The notes under the pieces are model-generated. The model made no database searches. It was not told where the DNA came from and was given only the letters and a program-made list of their open reading frames with translations. 64,000 nucleotides of DNA, taken from contig OZ253558.1 of the NCBI GenBank assembly GCA_965262745.1, forward strand, positions 1,922,001 through 1,986,000, in the 5' to 3' direction. The translations under genes were made by a program, and so were the position numbers. The DNA is from JAJECS01 sp965262745. Lineage in GTDB: Bacteria > Chloroflexota > UBA11872. This document shows positions 8,899 through 17,018 of this stretch, in pieces. Numbering within the stretch: the stretch's first letter is position 1; the number at the start of each line of letters is the position of its first letter.

Positions 8899-9653
8899 GC
8901 GGCGTCCTGGACGCTCACCTGCGCATCCAGCTCCTGGAATCGATCGAGCGCCGCCCACGTGCGCGGGCCGAAACGGTACTCGAAGGTGCCGAGATAGCGG
9001 CGTACCGCGACCGCGTCGAGCCCAAGCTCGGGGCGCCGAGCGGCCAGCGCCCCGAGATCGGCGAGGTTGATGGTGAGCTGACGATCCAGGTAGTCCACCG
9101 CCGCCGCGACATTCGCGGCCGCCACGCCCGCACGCTGCATCCAGGCTGCGAACACGAACGGCAGCCCGGTCCACTCGTGCCAGGCGGCGGCCAGATCGGT
9201 GACATGGGGAAAGCGCGGATCGTGTGGCGATTGCAGCAGTGCACGGTCGCCGATGAGCAGAAAGGCATCGGCGGGCGCCTTTAGGGGGACCAATTGGTAG
9301 CCGCCAACGGCGTAGTGCCGGCGCAAGAGCACGCCCAGCAACCGGGCCGACGTGGCCGTATCGTCAATGACCCCAATGCGCCGCCCGCCAAGGTCGGCGG
9401 GAGGAACCCGGGAGAACAGGAGGACGGACTTCGCGTCGGCATGGGTGGCGATACCCAGGCCGCCCACCGGCATGAACAGGTCCGGGTGGTCGAAGGCCGC
9501 GACCACCGGGAGTGGCGCCACGTCGACCTGACCGCCTTGCACCAGATCGATCATGGCGCGCGGCGTTGCGGTGCGCGACTCGGCTCGGACCGGGTCATCG
9601 CCGAAGAATGGCTCGGTATTCAGATAGGGAATGCGCCCGAGACTATGCGGCAT
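8895..9653 (-). CDS. mqnA: chorismate dehydratase
   Basis: MqnA removes water from chorismate to give 3-enolpyruvyl-benzoate, the first committed step of futalosine-route menaquinone synthesis. The protein has the characteristic opening GRIPYLNTEPFF, a VDVAPLPVVA stretch near residue 45, and DDTATSARLL near 95. The ATG at 9653 (252 residues) starts four residues before the conserved segment; an upstream start at 9680 would add nine residues. It overlaps the end of mqnE by 11 bases and the start of mqnC by 4, so it sits inside a tightly coupled operon. Confidence 0.93.
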   Translation of the reverse strand: MPHSLGRIPYLNTEPFFGDDPVRAESRTATPRAMIDLVQGGQVDVAPLPVVAAFDHPDLFMPVGGLGIATHADAKSVLLFSRVPPADLGGRRIGVIDDTATSARLLGVLLRRHYAVGGYQLVPLKAPADAFLLIGDRALLQSPHDPRFPHVTDLAAAWHEWTGLPFVFAAWMQRAGVAAANVAAAVDYLDRQLTINLADLGALAARRPELGLDAVAVRRYLGTFEYRFGPRTWAALDRFQELDAQVSVQDAA

Positions 9654-10749
9654 GGGTGCGCATGACGTTGTAGGTGGCATTGCGCTCCACGGGCACCTTG
9701 CCGGCCGACCGGATGAGTCCGATCAGCCGCGTCCGGGCAACTCCCACCGGGCTGTCGGCAAGCGCCGCGTGCGCGATGCGCTCGGTGCCGATGGTGCCGT
9801 CGAGGTCGTCGGCGCCAAAGTTGAGACCGATCGAGGCCGTCTCTTCGCCGGTCATCACCCAGTAGGCCTTGATGTGCGGGAAGTTGTCGAGCATCAGCCG
9901 GGCTGTGGCGATCATGCGCAGATCGTCGATGGCGCTGGCGTGGCGCGGCACGAGATTCGTGGTGCCGAGCTGGTATTCCAGGGGGATGAAGCACAGGAAC
10001 CCACCGGTGACGTCCTGGGCCTCGCGCAGGCGCATGAAGTGCTGGATGCGCTCGGCGGGCGTCTCAATGTGCCCATAGAGCATCGTCGCGTTGGACTTCA
10101 AGCCCATGCGGTGGGCCAGGTGATGGATCTCGATCCAGCGGTCGGCGCCGGCCTTGCCGCGAAACAGCTCGCGCCTCACACGCTCGGAGAAAACCTCGGC
10201 GCCGCCGCCGGGCATCGAGCTGAGGCCGGCGGCGATCATGCGCTGTAGCACCTCGGTGTCCGAGAGCTTGAATCGCTTGTGGAAGTAGTCGACCTCGGCT
10301 GCCGTGAACGCCTTGATTTGGACGGCCGGCCGTTCGGCCTTGATTGCGCGCAGCAGGTCCTCGTACCACTCGAACGGGATGTCGGGATGGTGGCCGCCGA
10401 CGATATGCACCTCGTGCACGTCCGGCGGAATCTGCCCCAGGATCTGCGGGATCGAGTACTCGTAGGCGTGATCGTCGCCGCGCTTGGCGGCGAAGTCGCA
10501 GAACTTGCACGACAGCACGCAGATGTTGGTGGGATTGACGTGGACGTTGAGCGTGAAGTACACGCGGTCGCCGGAGCGTTGGCGAGCCGCCCAATCGGCG
10601 ATGCGGCCCAGACCCAGGATGTCCGGCGTCTGGAGGCACCGGAGCCCGTCATCAGCGCTGAGGCGCCGCCCGTGCTGAACGCTGTCCCATATGGGCTCGA
10701 GGGCCGCGTCGCGAAATCGAATATCCGGGCGTGTCGGCGCTTCACGCAT
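9643..10749 (-). CDS. mqnE: aminodeoxyfutalosine synthase (radical SAM)
   Basis: MqnE joins 3-enolpyruvyl-benzoate to SAM-derived adenosine to form aminodeoxyfutalosine. The 368-residue protein has the radical SAM cysteines C77-x3-C81-x2-C84 (NICVLSCKFCDF), then VHIVGGHHPD near 120, SMPGGGAEVF, MLYGHIET and CFIPLEYQ. CDFAA after the cluster is typical of MqnE. The ATG at 10749 overlaps the tetR stop by 8 bases and begins just before the family homology; the earlier start at 10788 would overlap more of tetR. The operon order is tetR-mqnE-mqnA-mqnC-mqnD. Confidence 0.95.
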   Translation of the reverse strand: MREAPTRPDIRFRDAALEPIWDSVQHGRRLSADDGLRCLQTPDILGLGRIADWAARQRSGDRVYFTLNVHVNPTNICVLSCKFCDFAAKRGDDHAYEYSIPQILGQIPPDVHEVHIVGGHHPDIPFEWYEDLLRAIKAERPAVQIKAFTAAEVDYFHKRFKLSDTEVLQRMIAAGLSSMPGGGAEVFSERVRRELFRGKAGADRWIEIHHLAHRMGLKSNATMLYGHIETPAERIQHFMRLREAQDVTGGFLCFIPLEYQLGTTNLVPRHASAIDDLRMIATARLMLDNFPHIKAYWVMTGEETASIGLNFGADDLDGTIGTERIAHAALADSPVGVARTRLIGLIRSAGKVPVERNATYNVMRTHAA

Positions 10750-11392
10750 CGGCCGGGCTCCTCGACGCTGCAAGTTGGCGGAAGTCAATGCCCACGCTCT
10801 GGAGCAGCAAATGCCGCAGCGCGGGAAAGGTCATGTGCAACGGCCCGTGGTCCGGATCGTGCAGCCAGTTGACGACGATCTCGCTGATGGCGCCAAACCA
10901 AGCGGTGGCTATGAGGTCGGTGTCGCAGGGCTCGAGGGTTCCCTCGGCCACGGCGGCGTCCAGGTGCCGGCGAATCAAGTCGGCGAACTGCTGCCGCACA
11001 AAGAGGAGATCGTCGCCGAAGGCACGTCCGGCGCCCGCGACCTCGACCAGCGTGACGCGCGCCAGCGTGCGGTGCTTGGTGAAGATATCGATGACCGAGA
11101 GCAGCGCGGCGTCGAGTTGATGGATGGCGGTTGGCTCGTCGACGATCTCCCGCTCGACGCGCTCCACAAGATTGGACGCCAACTCGCGAACCAGCGCACG
11201 GAAGATGGCCTCTTTGCTCGGGAAGTGAAAGTAGGCCGTGCCCTTGGATCGCCCGGCGCGGGAGACGATATCGTCGACAGCCGCGCGGTGATAGCCCTTT
11301 TCGCCAAAGACGTTGAGGGCAGATTCGAGCAGAGCGCGCCGCGTGGCGTCTCGTTTCGTGCTGCGACGGGCCCCCGGAAGGCGGAGTTGCAA
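10742..11392 (-). CDS. TetR-family transcriptional regulator, first gene of mqn operon
   Basis: This 216-residue TetR-type repressor has the family DNA-binding domain at about residues 14-60 (RALLESALNVFGEKGYHRAAVDDI followed by GTAYFHFPSKEAIF). The C-terminal all-helical part should bind a ligand. It is the promoter-proximal gene of the operon and overlaps mqnE by 8 bases. A perfect inverted repeat lies 13 bases upstream of its start (11406-11425), so autoregulation and control of the mqn genes is a reasonable inference. The ligand is unknown. TetR control of futalosine genes is not something I know as a general pattern. Confidence 0.9.
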   Translation of the reverse strand: MQLRLPGARRSTKRDATRRALLESALNVFGEKGYHRAAVDDIVSRAGRSKGTAYFHFPSKEAIFRALVRELASNLVERVEREIVDEPTAIHQLDAALLSVIDIFTKHRTLARVTLVEVAGAGRAFGDDLLFVRQQFADLIRRHLDAAVAEGTLEPCDTDLIATAWFGAISEIVVNWLHDPDHGPLHMTFPALRHLLLQSVGIDFRQLAASRSPADA

Positions 11393-11405
11393 AGCGATCC
11401 ACGAG

Positions 11406-11425
11406 AACTGACTGGTGGGTCAGTT
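11406..11425. promoter_or_regulatory. Putative TetR operator (perfect 7+7 inverted repeat)
   Basis: AACTGAC - TGGTGG - GTCAGTT forms a perfect inverted repeat with 7-base arms and a 6-base spacer, 13 bases upstream of the tetR start. Its position and symmetry are typical of a TetR-family autoregulatory operator. Confidence 0.7.
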
Positions 11426-11451
11426 TGGCTCACTCGGTTTTCCGTCGTCAA
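11418..11451 (-). promoter_or_regulatory. Possible promoter of tetR-mqn operon
   Basis: On the minus strand TTGACG (11446-11451) is a good -35 match. The -10 region 17-18 bases downstream (CAAACT-like) is weak and overlaps the inverted repeat, so a bound repressor would block RNA polymerase. Only the -35 hexamer is convincing. Confidence 0.4.
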
Positions 11452-11465
11452 CTCACGGGACCGGG

Positions 11466-12227
11466 CTAGACCCGAATGCGGGCGAAGTTCATGCGCAGCG
11501 GCGCGAGGGCGTCCTGGTTAAGGATCACGGTGGCCGGCATGGCGTCGCCGCGCTGGATCGGGGCGGCCCAGGCGCCAAACCGGTCGCCCAGGATGGCGGC
11601 GCGGGTGGTGACCCACATGCGTCCGCCGTCGAACGGCGACACCAGCATGGTGCCGATGGCCTGTTCCCCGCCGGATAGCGCGGCAGCGAAGACCAAGCCC
11701 ACTTGCGCGCCTGACACGGCGCCAAACGCCGAGTCCCAAACCTGGGCCATGAACTGCCGTTCGATCATGCTGGCCGCGGCGCGTCGCGGGTCTTTCACAT
11801 TCACCCCCCGCGCCCGCAGGCTGGCCTCGGCGGACGCGATGAGCGTGTCGCGCGACTTGAAGAACTGGTCGCGCGCCGCCTCGACGCGCGTACGGTAGGC
11901 CTCCATCGGATCGAATGGCAGCAGCACGACGAGCGTAGCCGGGACCTGCCGCGGATCGACATCGAGCGCCACTCTCACCTGATACGACGGCGACGGCCGG
12001 CCCGGGGCGGCTTCCTCCCGCGGTTCGGCAGACGCCGGCGCGGAGTCCGGCGGCGGGACCTCGCCTGACGGCGCGGGCGCGGGCTCGGCGGCCGGCGGAG
12101 ATGGCTCGGCGGTTGGCGGCGGAGGCTCGGCGGCCGGTGGCGCCACCGGGGGCGCTGGTGGTGAGGCCGGCAGCGGCTGACCGCTAGGACCAAAGAGAAC
12201 GGGGCGGTTATTCTTGCGTTGGGCCAC
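11466..12227 (-). CDS. proline/alanine-rich hypothetical protein
   Basis: The protein is 253 residues from a GTG at 12227, chosen because GGGAG lies eight bases upstream; the frame stays open to 12434 but that extension lacks support. Residues about 15-95 are a low-complexity Pro/Ala/Glu-rich linker (repeats of the PPxAEP type). The remaining 150 residues form a probable folded domain with beta strands (VRVALDVD, TLVVLLPFDP), a long charged helix (AYRTRVEAARDQF) and a hydrophobic stretch near SGAQVGLVFAAALSGG. I recognise no family. It diverges from the aldolase gene with about 157 bases between starts. Confidence 0.7.
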   Translation of the reverse strand: MAQRKNNRPVLFGPSGQPLPASPPAPPVAPPAAEPPPPTAEPSPPAAEPAPAPSGEVPPPDSAPASAEPREEAAPGRPSPSYQVRVALDVDPRQVPATLVVLLPFDPMEAYRTRVEAARDQFFKSRDTLIASAEASLRARGVNVKDPRRAAASMIERQFMAQVWDSAFGAVSGAQVGLVFAAALSGGEQAIGTMLVSPFDGGRMWVTTRAAILGDRFGAWAAPIQRGDAMPATVILNQDALAPLRMNFARIRV

Positions 12228-12384
12228 GATGTCAACTCCCGGCAACAGTGCGGGGCATGCTACCGCACAGATGGCCTCGGACTGGCGCCAAGCACCGTCG
12301 GCGCGCCAAGTATTCTTGAAAGAGCCTTGCAACTGCCCACCCGATATGGGCGGCGGTCCGGCAGGCCCGAGAGGAGAGCGTCCG

Positions 12385-13431
12385 ATGCCGCTGGTGCCTA
12401 TGCGCGTCCTGCTCGACCACGCGGCCGCCAACAACTATGGGATCTCTGCCTTCAACGTGAATTTCATGGAGCAGATCCAGGCGATCATGGAGGCGGCGGA
12501 TGAGGCGGACGCGCCGGTGATCATCCAAGCCAGTCGCGGGGCGCGCGAGTACACCAACGATGTCTATCTCCGCCATCTGATGCTGGCCGCTGCCGAGCTG
12601 TATCCACACGTGCCGGTGGCGATGCACCAGGACCATGGCAACAGCCCCGCGACCTGCGCGAGCGCGATCGAGCAGGGATTCACAAGCGTGATGATGGATG
12701 GGTCGCTCGAAGCCGACGGCAAGACGCCGGCCTCGTACGAATACAACGTTGTCGTGACGCGCGAGGTCGTGGCGACGGCCCATGCCAAGGGAGTAACGGT
12801 CGAAGGCGAGCTGGGTGTGCTCGGAAGCCTGGAGACCGGCATGGGCGACCAAGAAGACGGGCACGGCGCCGAGGGGCCAGTCGACCGAGAGCAGCTGCTC
12901 ACCGATCCGGACCAGGCCGAGGAGTTCGTGGCCGCGACGGGCGTGGACGCGCTGGCCGTGGCGATTGGCACGAGCCACGGCGCTTACAAGTTCAGCCGCA
13001 AGCCCGACGCGGGCGTGCTGGTTATGGACCGCATTCGGGAGATCCACCGCCGGCTGCCCAATACGCACCTGGTGATGCACGGCAGCTCGTCGGTACCGCA
13101 GCATCTGCAAGACGTGATCAACGCCCACGGCGGCGAGATGCGGCAGACGTACGGCGTGCCCATTGCCGAGATTCAAGAGGGCATTCGCCATGGCGTGCGC
13201 AAGATCAACGTCGACACCGACAATCGCATGGCCATCACGGGGGCCATTCGCAAGGTGTTCCACGAAGATCCGGGAGAGTTCGACCCGCGCAAATACCTGA
13301 GCCCGGCGCGCGAGGCCATGAAACAAGTGTGCCTGAAGCGCATGGAGGCATTTGGCATGGCCGGTCAGGGTTCCCGCGTGCCACACGTCGGGCTGGACGC
13401 GATGGCCGACGAGTACGCGGCCCTGGTCTAG
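12385..13431 (+). CDS. fba: class II fructose-bisphosphate aldolase
   Basis: This is the zinc-dependent aldolase that interconverts fructose-1,6-bisphosphate with DHAP and glyceraldehyde-3-phosphate, in glycolysis, gluconeogenesis or the Calvin cycle. The 348-residue length and the opening (LLDHAAANNYGISAFNVN) resemble the Calvin-cycle subtype of class II aldolases. H81-QDH84 provides the zinc and catalytic region, with MMDGS near 110, GTSHG near 195 and VMHGSSS near 230 as further active-site loops. GAGGAG nine bases upstream supports ATG 12385; a longer frame to 12214 has no better start. The conserved GVRKINVDTDNR segment is present. Confidence 0.95.
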   Translation: MPLVPMRVLLDHAAANNYGISAFNVNFMEQIQAIMEAADEADAPVIIQASRGAREYTNDVYLRHLMLAAAELYPHVPVAMHQDHGNSPATCASAIEQGFTSVMMDGSLEADGKTPASYEYNVVVTREVVATAHAKGVTVEGELGVLGSLETGMGDQEDGHGAEGPVDREQLLTDPDQAEEFVAATGVDALAVAIGTSHGAYKFSRKPDAGVLVMDRIREIHRRLPNTHLVMHGSSSVPQHLQDVINAHGGEMRQTYGVPIAEIQEGIRHGVRKINVDTDNRMAITGAIRKVFHEDPGEFDPRKYLSPAREAMKQVCLKRMEAFGMAGQGSRVPHVGLDAMADEYAALV

Positions 13432-13449
13432 CGCGTCCAAATCTTCTCC

Positions 13450-14037
13450 GTGCGGATCGAGCGGGAGACGCTGCAGGCGCTCCGTGCGAGCGGCCAGGCG
13501 GCGGCCGGCGCCTGGTCCGACGGCGGCGTTCGCGAGGCCGTGGACGCGATTGCGGCGGCTGCCTGCGCTCCCGAGATTCAAAGCCCGGGCACCGGCGCGA
13601 TCAGCCCTCAGGCGGCGACGCACCTCGGCCACGCCATCGGCGAAGCGCTCCTTGAGACACCAGCCTCGAGTCGGAGCGCGCTGGGGCTCGCGGCAGCGCT
13701 GCTCGCGTCACCGAATCCGTCTCAGCGCATGATCGGACCGCACCTGCTTACGCCGCTGGCCCGGAAATCTCCCGAGTGCTCAGACCACATCCTGCAGCTG
13801 GCCGATCTGTGCGCCGATCCCGCGACGGCGGCCGCCCTGGCCATCCCGCTGGTCGCCGCCGTGTCGCGCGACCCGTGCGCGGCCGCGGCCTGTCTGGGGA
13901 GTCTTGACGACACGCCTCGAAGGCGGCTGGCGTTGCAGGCCACCAGCCAGGCGCTGTTCGCCCGGCAGCCGGAACTGGCGCGGACGGTGTCGGGGGCGAT
14001 CGCGGAAGCCTCCCGGCGGGCAACGCCTGCCGACTAG
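13450..14037 (+). CDS. hypothetical helical protein downstream of aldolase
   Basis: The product is 195 residues from GTG 13450, only 18 bases after the aldolase stop, so it is probably co-transcribed. It is alanine-rich and almost entirely helical, with repeating blocks such as SALGLAAALLASPNPSQRM and AAALAIPLVAAVSRDP that resemble HEAT-like helical pairs. There is no signal peptide and no known catalytic motif. Its last four bases overlap the convergent DUF971 gene. Function unknown. Confidence 0.6.
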   Translation: MRIERETLQALRASGQAAAGAWSDGGVREAVDAIAAAACAPEIQSPGTGAISPQAATHLGHAIGEALLETPASSRSALGLAAALLASPNPSQRMIGPHLLTPLARKSPECSDHILQLADLCADPATAAALAIPLVAAVSRDPCAAAACLGSLDDTPRRRLALQATSQALFARQPELARTVSGAIAEASRRATPAD

Positions 14038-14366
14038 GCGCCACCCCCGTGCGTGACGCCGAATCCATCGGCCAAGGCGCGCAAGTCCTCCCACGGATAA
14101 ATCCCCGTGGAATGGCCATCCGTCCAGGTGAAGGTCAGGGCGTAGTGGCCAACGGGGGCAATGCGCTCCGCGCCAATGTCGGACGGGACGCTGGCCGGAT
14201 TGAGTTGGGGGGCGCCGGTGAGTTCGTTGCGGCACTCGGCGCAGCCACAGGCGAGGCGGATTTCGCGCAGTGGCAGGGTTGACTCGGCGCCGTCGGCCCA
14301 GGTAATCGCCAGCGCGCGCTCGCCCACGCGTCGCAAGCCGGTCGCCGTCGTCGCGGCATCCGTCAT
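14034..14366 (-). CDS. DUF971 (gamma-butyrobetaine hydroxylase N-terminal-like) protein
   Basis: This 110-residue protein matches the small DUF971 domain. It carries a zinc-type Cys cluster C40-x-C42-x2-C45 (ACGCAECR), preceded by WADG and followed by HYALTFTWTDGHSTGIYPWEDL, a typical end of the domain. Stand-alone DUF971 proteins are often found near iron-sulfur cluster assembly genes and have been linked to that process, but no such gene is adjacent here. The ATG at 14366 overlaps the stop of the upstream nucleotidyltransferase gene (ATGA); a GTG three bases earlier is the alternative. Confidence 0.85.
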   Translation of the reverse strand: MTDAATTATGLRRVGERALAITWADGAESTLPLREIRLACGCAECRNELTGAPQLNPASVPSDIGAERIAPVGHYALTFTWTDGHSTGIYPWEDLRALADGFGVTHGGGA

Positions 14367-16891
14367 CACGGGCGGCGATCCGCCGTCCGGTCGAGGGCTC
14401 CATCAGCGCCGTTGCGCGCCGCGTGCTCGACGAAGGCGCCGATCTCATCGGCCAGGGTTTCGGCCAAGGCTTGGGTGCCGGCTTCGGCGAGAATCCGAAA
14501 CGCCGGCGCGTCGACATCCGGAACGACGACCGCGCGCTCGCCCGGCGCGCCAATGACCACGCCATCCAGCGGGCCTTCGTCGCGGCGTCGGCTGTGACTG
14601 TTGAGGTGCCGCATGACCGCCCCGCGCCGCTCCCAATCCACGCGCACCTCACGGCGGGCGACGGTGAATTGCGGGAGCGCCGCCACGTGCGCACTGACCG
14701 GCCGGTCCGCGGCCGCCAGCCCGGCCACCAGGCGGACAACCGTTGCCATCGGGTCCGGGCCTGCGTGCAGCGACGGAAAGCCGTAGGCGTCCCGGCCGTT
14801 GATCGTGAGCACCGCATCGCGCTGAATCGCCGTGCGCATCATGGCCGGAACATTGGTCGGCGTGCGGTGCGGCGCGAACCCCAGGTCCGCGGCATAGCGG
14901 AACACGCTCTCCGGCACCGTGAACGGCAGGGCGACCGTCCCCGAAAGCCCTGCCCCCCGTAACACCGCCAACACCAAGCCGGAGGCCTCAAGGGAATCGA
15001 GCGGCCGGCCGCGCTCATCCGTAATCCACACGCGGTTGCCATCCGCGTCGATCAGCGCGCCGAACGCCGCCTCAACCGCCGGCACGATGCGGCCAAGTCG
15101 GGCGCGCCGCGCCTCCAGATCGGCGCGCGTCGGCACTATCGCGCTGCTGGACGAGGCGTCGATAGCCGTCTCCAGCACCCCGAGTCGTGCGAGAAGCGGC
15201 GGCAGGACCTCGCCGCAGGCGCCTCCCATGTAGTCCACAACCAGCCCCAGCGTTCGTTGGAGCGGTTGCCGAATCTCCCCCAGCAGCGCATCTCCGTAGG
15301 CGCTGACGGGATCCGATGCGGTGATCTCGGCGATGTCGGCGGCGCCGACGCGGCGGAAGTCCTCGCGGCTAAAGATGGTCTCGATCTTGCGCTCGTCGCT
15401 GGGACGAATGTCGATGCCGCGATCGTCCAGAAAGCGAACATCGATCGCTCCCGGGTCATAGGGCGAGCGTCGAATGTGGGTGCAGCCGACGGCCTCGAGG
15501 GTTCGCGTGGCAAAACGCGCCACGGGGAAGGGCATGGCGCCGATGTCGACGGTTCGGATACCCACCGATGCCAGGCCGGACATCAGGGCCCGCTTGAACA
15601 TCCGCGCCGGGCGCGTCTCGTCGCGGTTGGCGGCCACGGTCGAGCCTGGCGCCAGGGCCGATCCCCAGGCGGACCCGAGCCGCGCGGCGAACTCCGGCGT
15701 GAGCTCCACGTTGGCCAACCCGGCCACGCCGCCGTGCACGAAGATCGTCCGCCGCGCCCCGCTGCCGTGGACCAGATTGCGGTCGATCACCACGCGGTCT
15801 TCCACATACTTTCGCGGCCAGACACGGATCCCGGCTCGCACGTTGGCCTCATCACCCAGGATGGTTCCGTCGCCGACGACTGCGCCCTGACCAACCGCGG
15901 CCGCTCGTCCCAGGCGGCAATGGCGCCCGATGACACAGCGATCGAGCTTGGCGCCGACGCCCACGTAGGCGTTGCTGAGCACAACGGCCTCGTGCACTTC
16001 CGCGAGTTCGTCCACGAGCGTGCGGTCGCCGACCATCGCGGGGCCGCGGAGGAGGGCGCCGGCGCGCACCTCGCACTCGCGGCCCACGTACACCGCCCCC
16101 TCAATGCGGGCCGACGGGTCCACGCGAGCCGTGGGGTCAATGGTGGGGCGCGTCGCGCAATAGCTGGGCGCGCTCGGAACGCGGACCTGACCGCTGACCA
16201 AGTCGGCGTTGGCCTGCCGGTAGGCGTCCAGCATGCCGACGTCGGTCCAATACCCGTCGGCCACATAGCCATAGACGGGGTCGCCGTTGCGGAGCATGGC
16301 GGGAAAGACATCGAGGCTGAAGTCCACCTCACGTCCGGGCGGTATGTAGTCAAGCGCGGACGGATGCAGTGCATAGATGCCCGTGTTCACGGTGTCGCTA
16401 AGCACCTCGCCCCAGGAGGGCTTCTCCTGGAATTGCTGCACCTTGCCATCGGGCTCGGTGATGACCACGCCGTATTCGAGCGGATTCTCCACCCGGTAGA
16501 GCAGCAACGCGGCCCGCGCGGAACTCTCAGCGAAGAATCGTGCGAACGCGGAGAGATCGACATCCGTGAGGGCGTCACCGGAGATCACCAAGAAGGGTTC
16601 GTCCAGCACATCGCGGGCGAGCGCGACGCTCCCGGCGGTTCCGAGCGGGCGGTCCTCGTGGGTGTAGGTGATGTTGAGCCCGAGCTCCTCGCCCGATCGG
16701 AAGTAGTCCTCGATGACCGATCCGAGGTAGTGGAGCGAGATGACGATATCGGTGATCCCGTGGTGTTTGAGCAGCCGCAGGATGTGCTCGATGGCCGGGG
16801 CGTGGCCCAGGGTGATCATGGGCTTGGGCCGCTCGAGGGTGAGCGGACGCAGGCGCGAGCCTTCGCCGCCAGCCATGACGACCGCCTTCAT
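14366..16891 (-). CDS. mannose-1-phosphate guanylyltransferase-like / phosphomannomutase-like fusion
   Basis: The protein is 841 residues with three parts. Residues 1-235 are a sugar-nucleotidyltransferase domain (AVVMAGGEGSRLRPLT; VISGDALTDVD near 105). Residues about 250-370 hold left-handed beta-helix hexapeptide repeats. From about 390 to the end is a phosphohexomutase-like fold. The expected role is GDP-mannose (or another NDP-sugar) synthesis. I cannot find the catalytic T-x-S-H-N-P serine loop or the D-G-D-x-D-R metal loop in the mutase part, so that half may be regulatory or inactive, as in related fusions. The true mutase at 28.9-30.3 kb has both. ATG 16891 begins exactly at the nucleotidyltransferase motif; the frame upstream to 16963 has no support. 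Confidence 0.85.
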   Translation of the reverse strand: MKAVVMAGGEGSRLRPLTLERPKPMITLGHAPAIEHILRLLKHHGITDIVISLHYLGSVIEDYFRSGEELGLNITYTHEDRPLGTAGSVALARDVLDEPFLVISGDALTDVDLSAFARFFAESSARAALLLYRVENPLEYGVVITEPDGKVQQFQEKPSWGEVLSDTVNTGIYALHPSALDYIPPGREVDFSLDVFPAMLRNGDPVYGYVADGYWTDVGMLDAYRQANADLVSGQVRVPSAPSYCATRPTIDPTARVDPSARIEGAVYVGRECEVRAGALLRGPAMVGDRTLVDELAEVHEAVVLSNAYVGVGAKLDRCVIGRHCRLGRAAAVGQGAVVGDGTILGDEANVRAGIRVWPRKYVEDRVVIDRNLVHGSGARRTIFVHGGVAGLANVELTPEFAARLGSAWGSALAPGSTVAANRDETRPARMFKRALMSGLASVGIRTVDIGAMPFPVARFATRTLEAVGCTHIRRSPYDPGAIDVRFLDDRGIDIRPSDERKIETIFSREDFRRVGAADIAEITASDPVSAYGDALLGEIRQPLQRTLGLVVDYMGGACGEVLPPLLARLGVLETAIDASSSSAIVPTRADLEARRARLGRIVPAVEAAFGALIDADGNRVWITDERGRPLDSLEASGLVLAVLRGAGLSGTVALPFTVPESVFRYAADLGFAPHRTPTNVPAMMRTAIQRDAVLTINGRDAYGFPSLHAGPDPMATVVRLVAGLAAADRPVSAHVAALPQFTVARREVRVDWERRGAVMRHLNSHSRRRDEGPLDGVVIGAPGERAVVVPDVDAPAFRILAEAGTQALAETLADEIGAFVEHAARNGADGALDRTADRRP

Positions 16892-17018
16892 GCGAGGTCG
16901 TCCGGTGCACGGTGGGACCGACGTGCCAGCATGCGTGACCCGGTGGCGCGGACCTTCATCCAAGTCTAGCGGCTCAATGCGCCGGCGCCAGCGCCGTCAG
17001 CGTGGATATCGTCGCGTG

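Noticed and set aside
15257..16969. 570-codon plus-strand frame
   Set aside because: Entirely antisense to the nucleotidyltransferase fusion; no recognisable motif.
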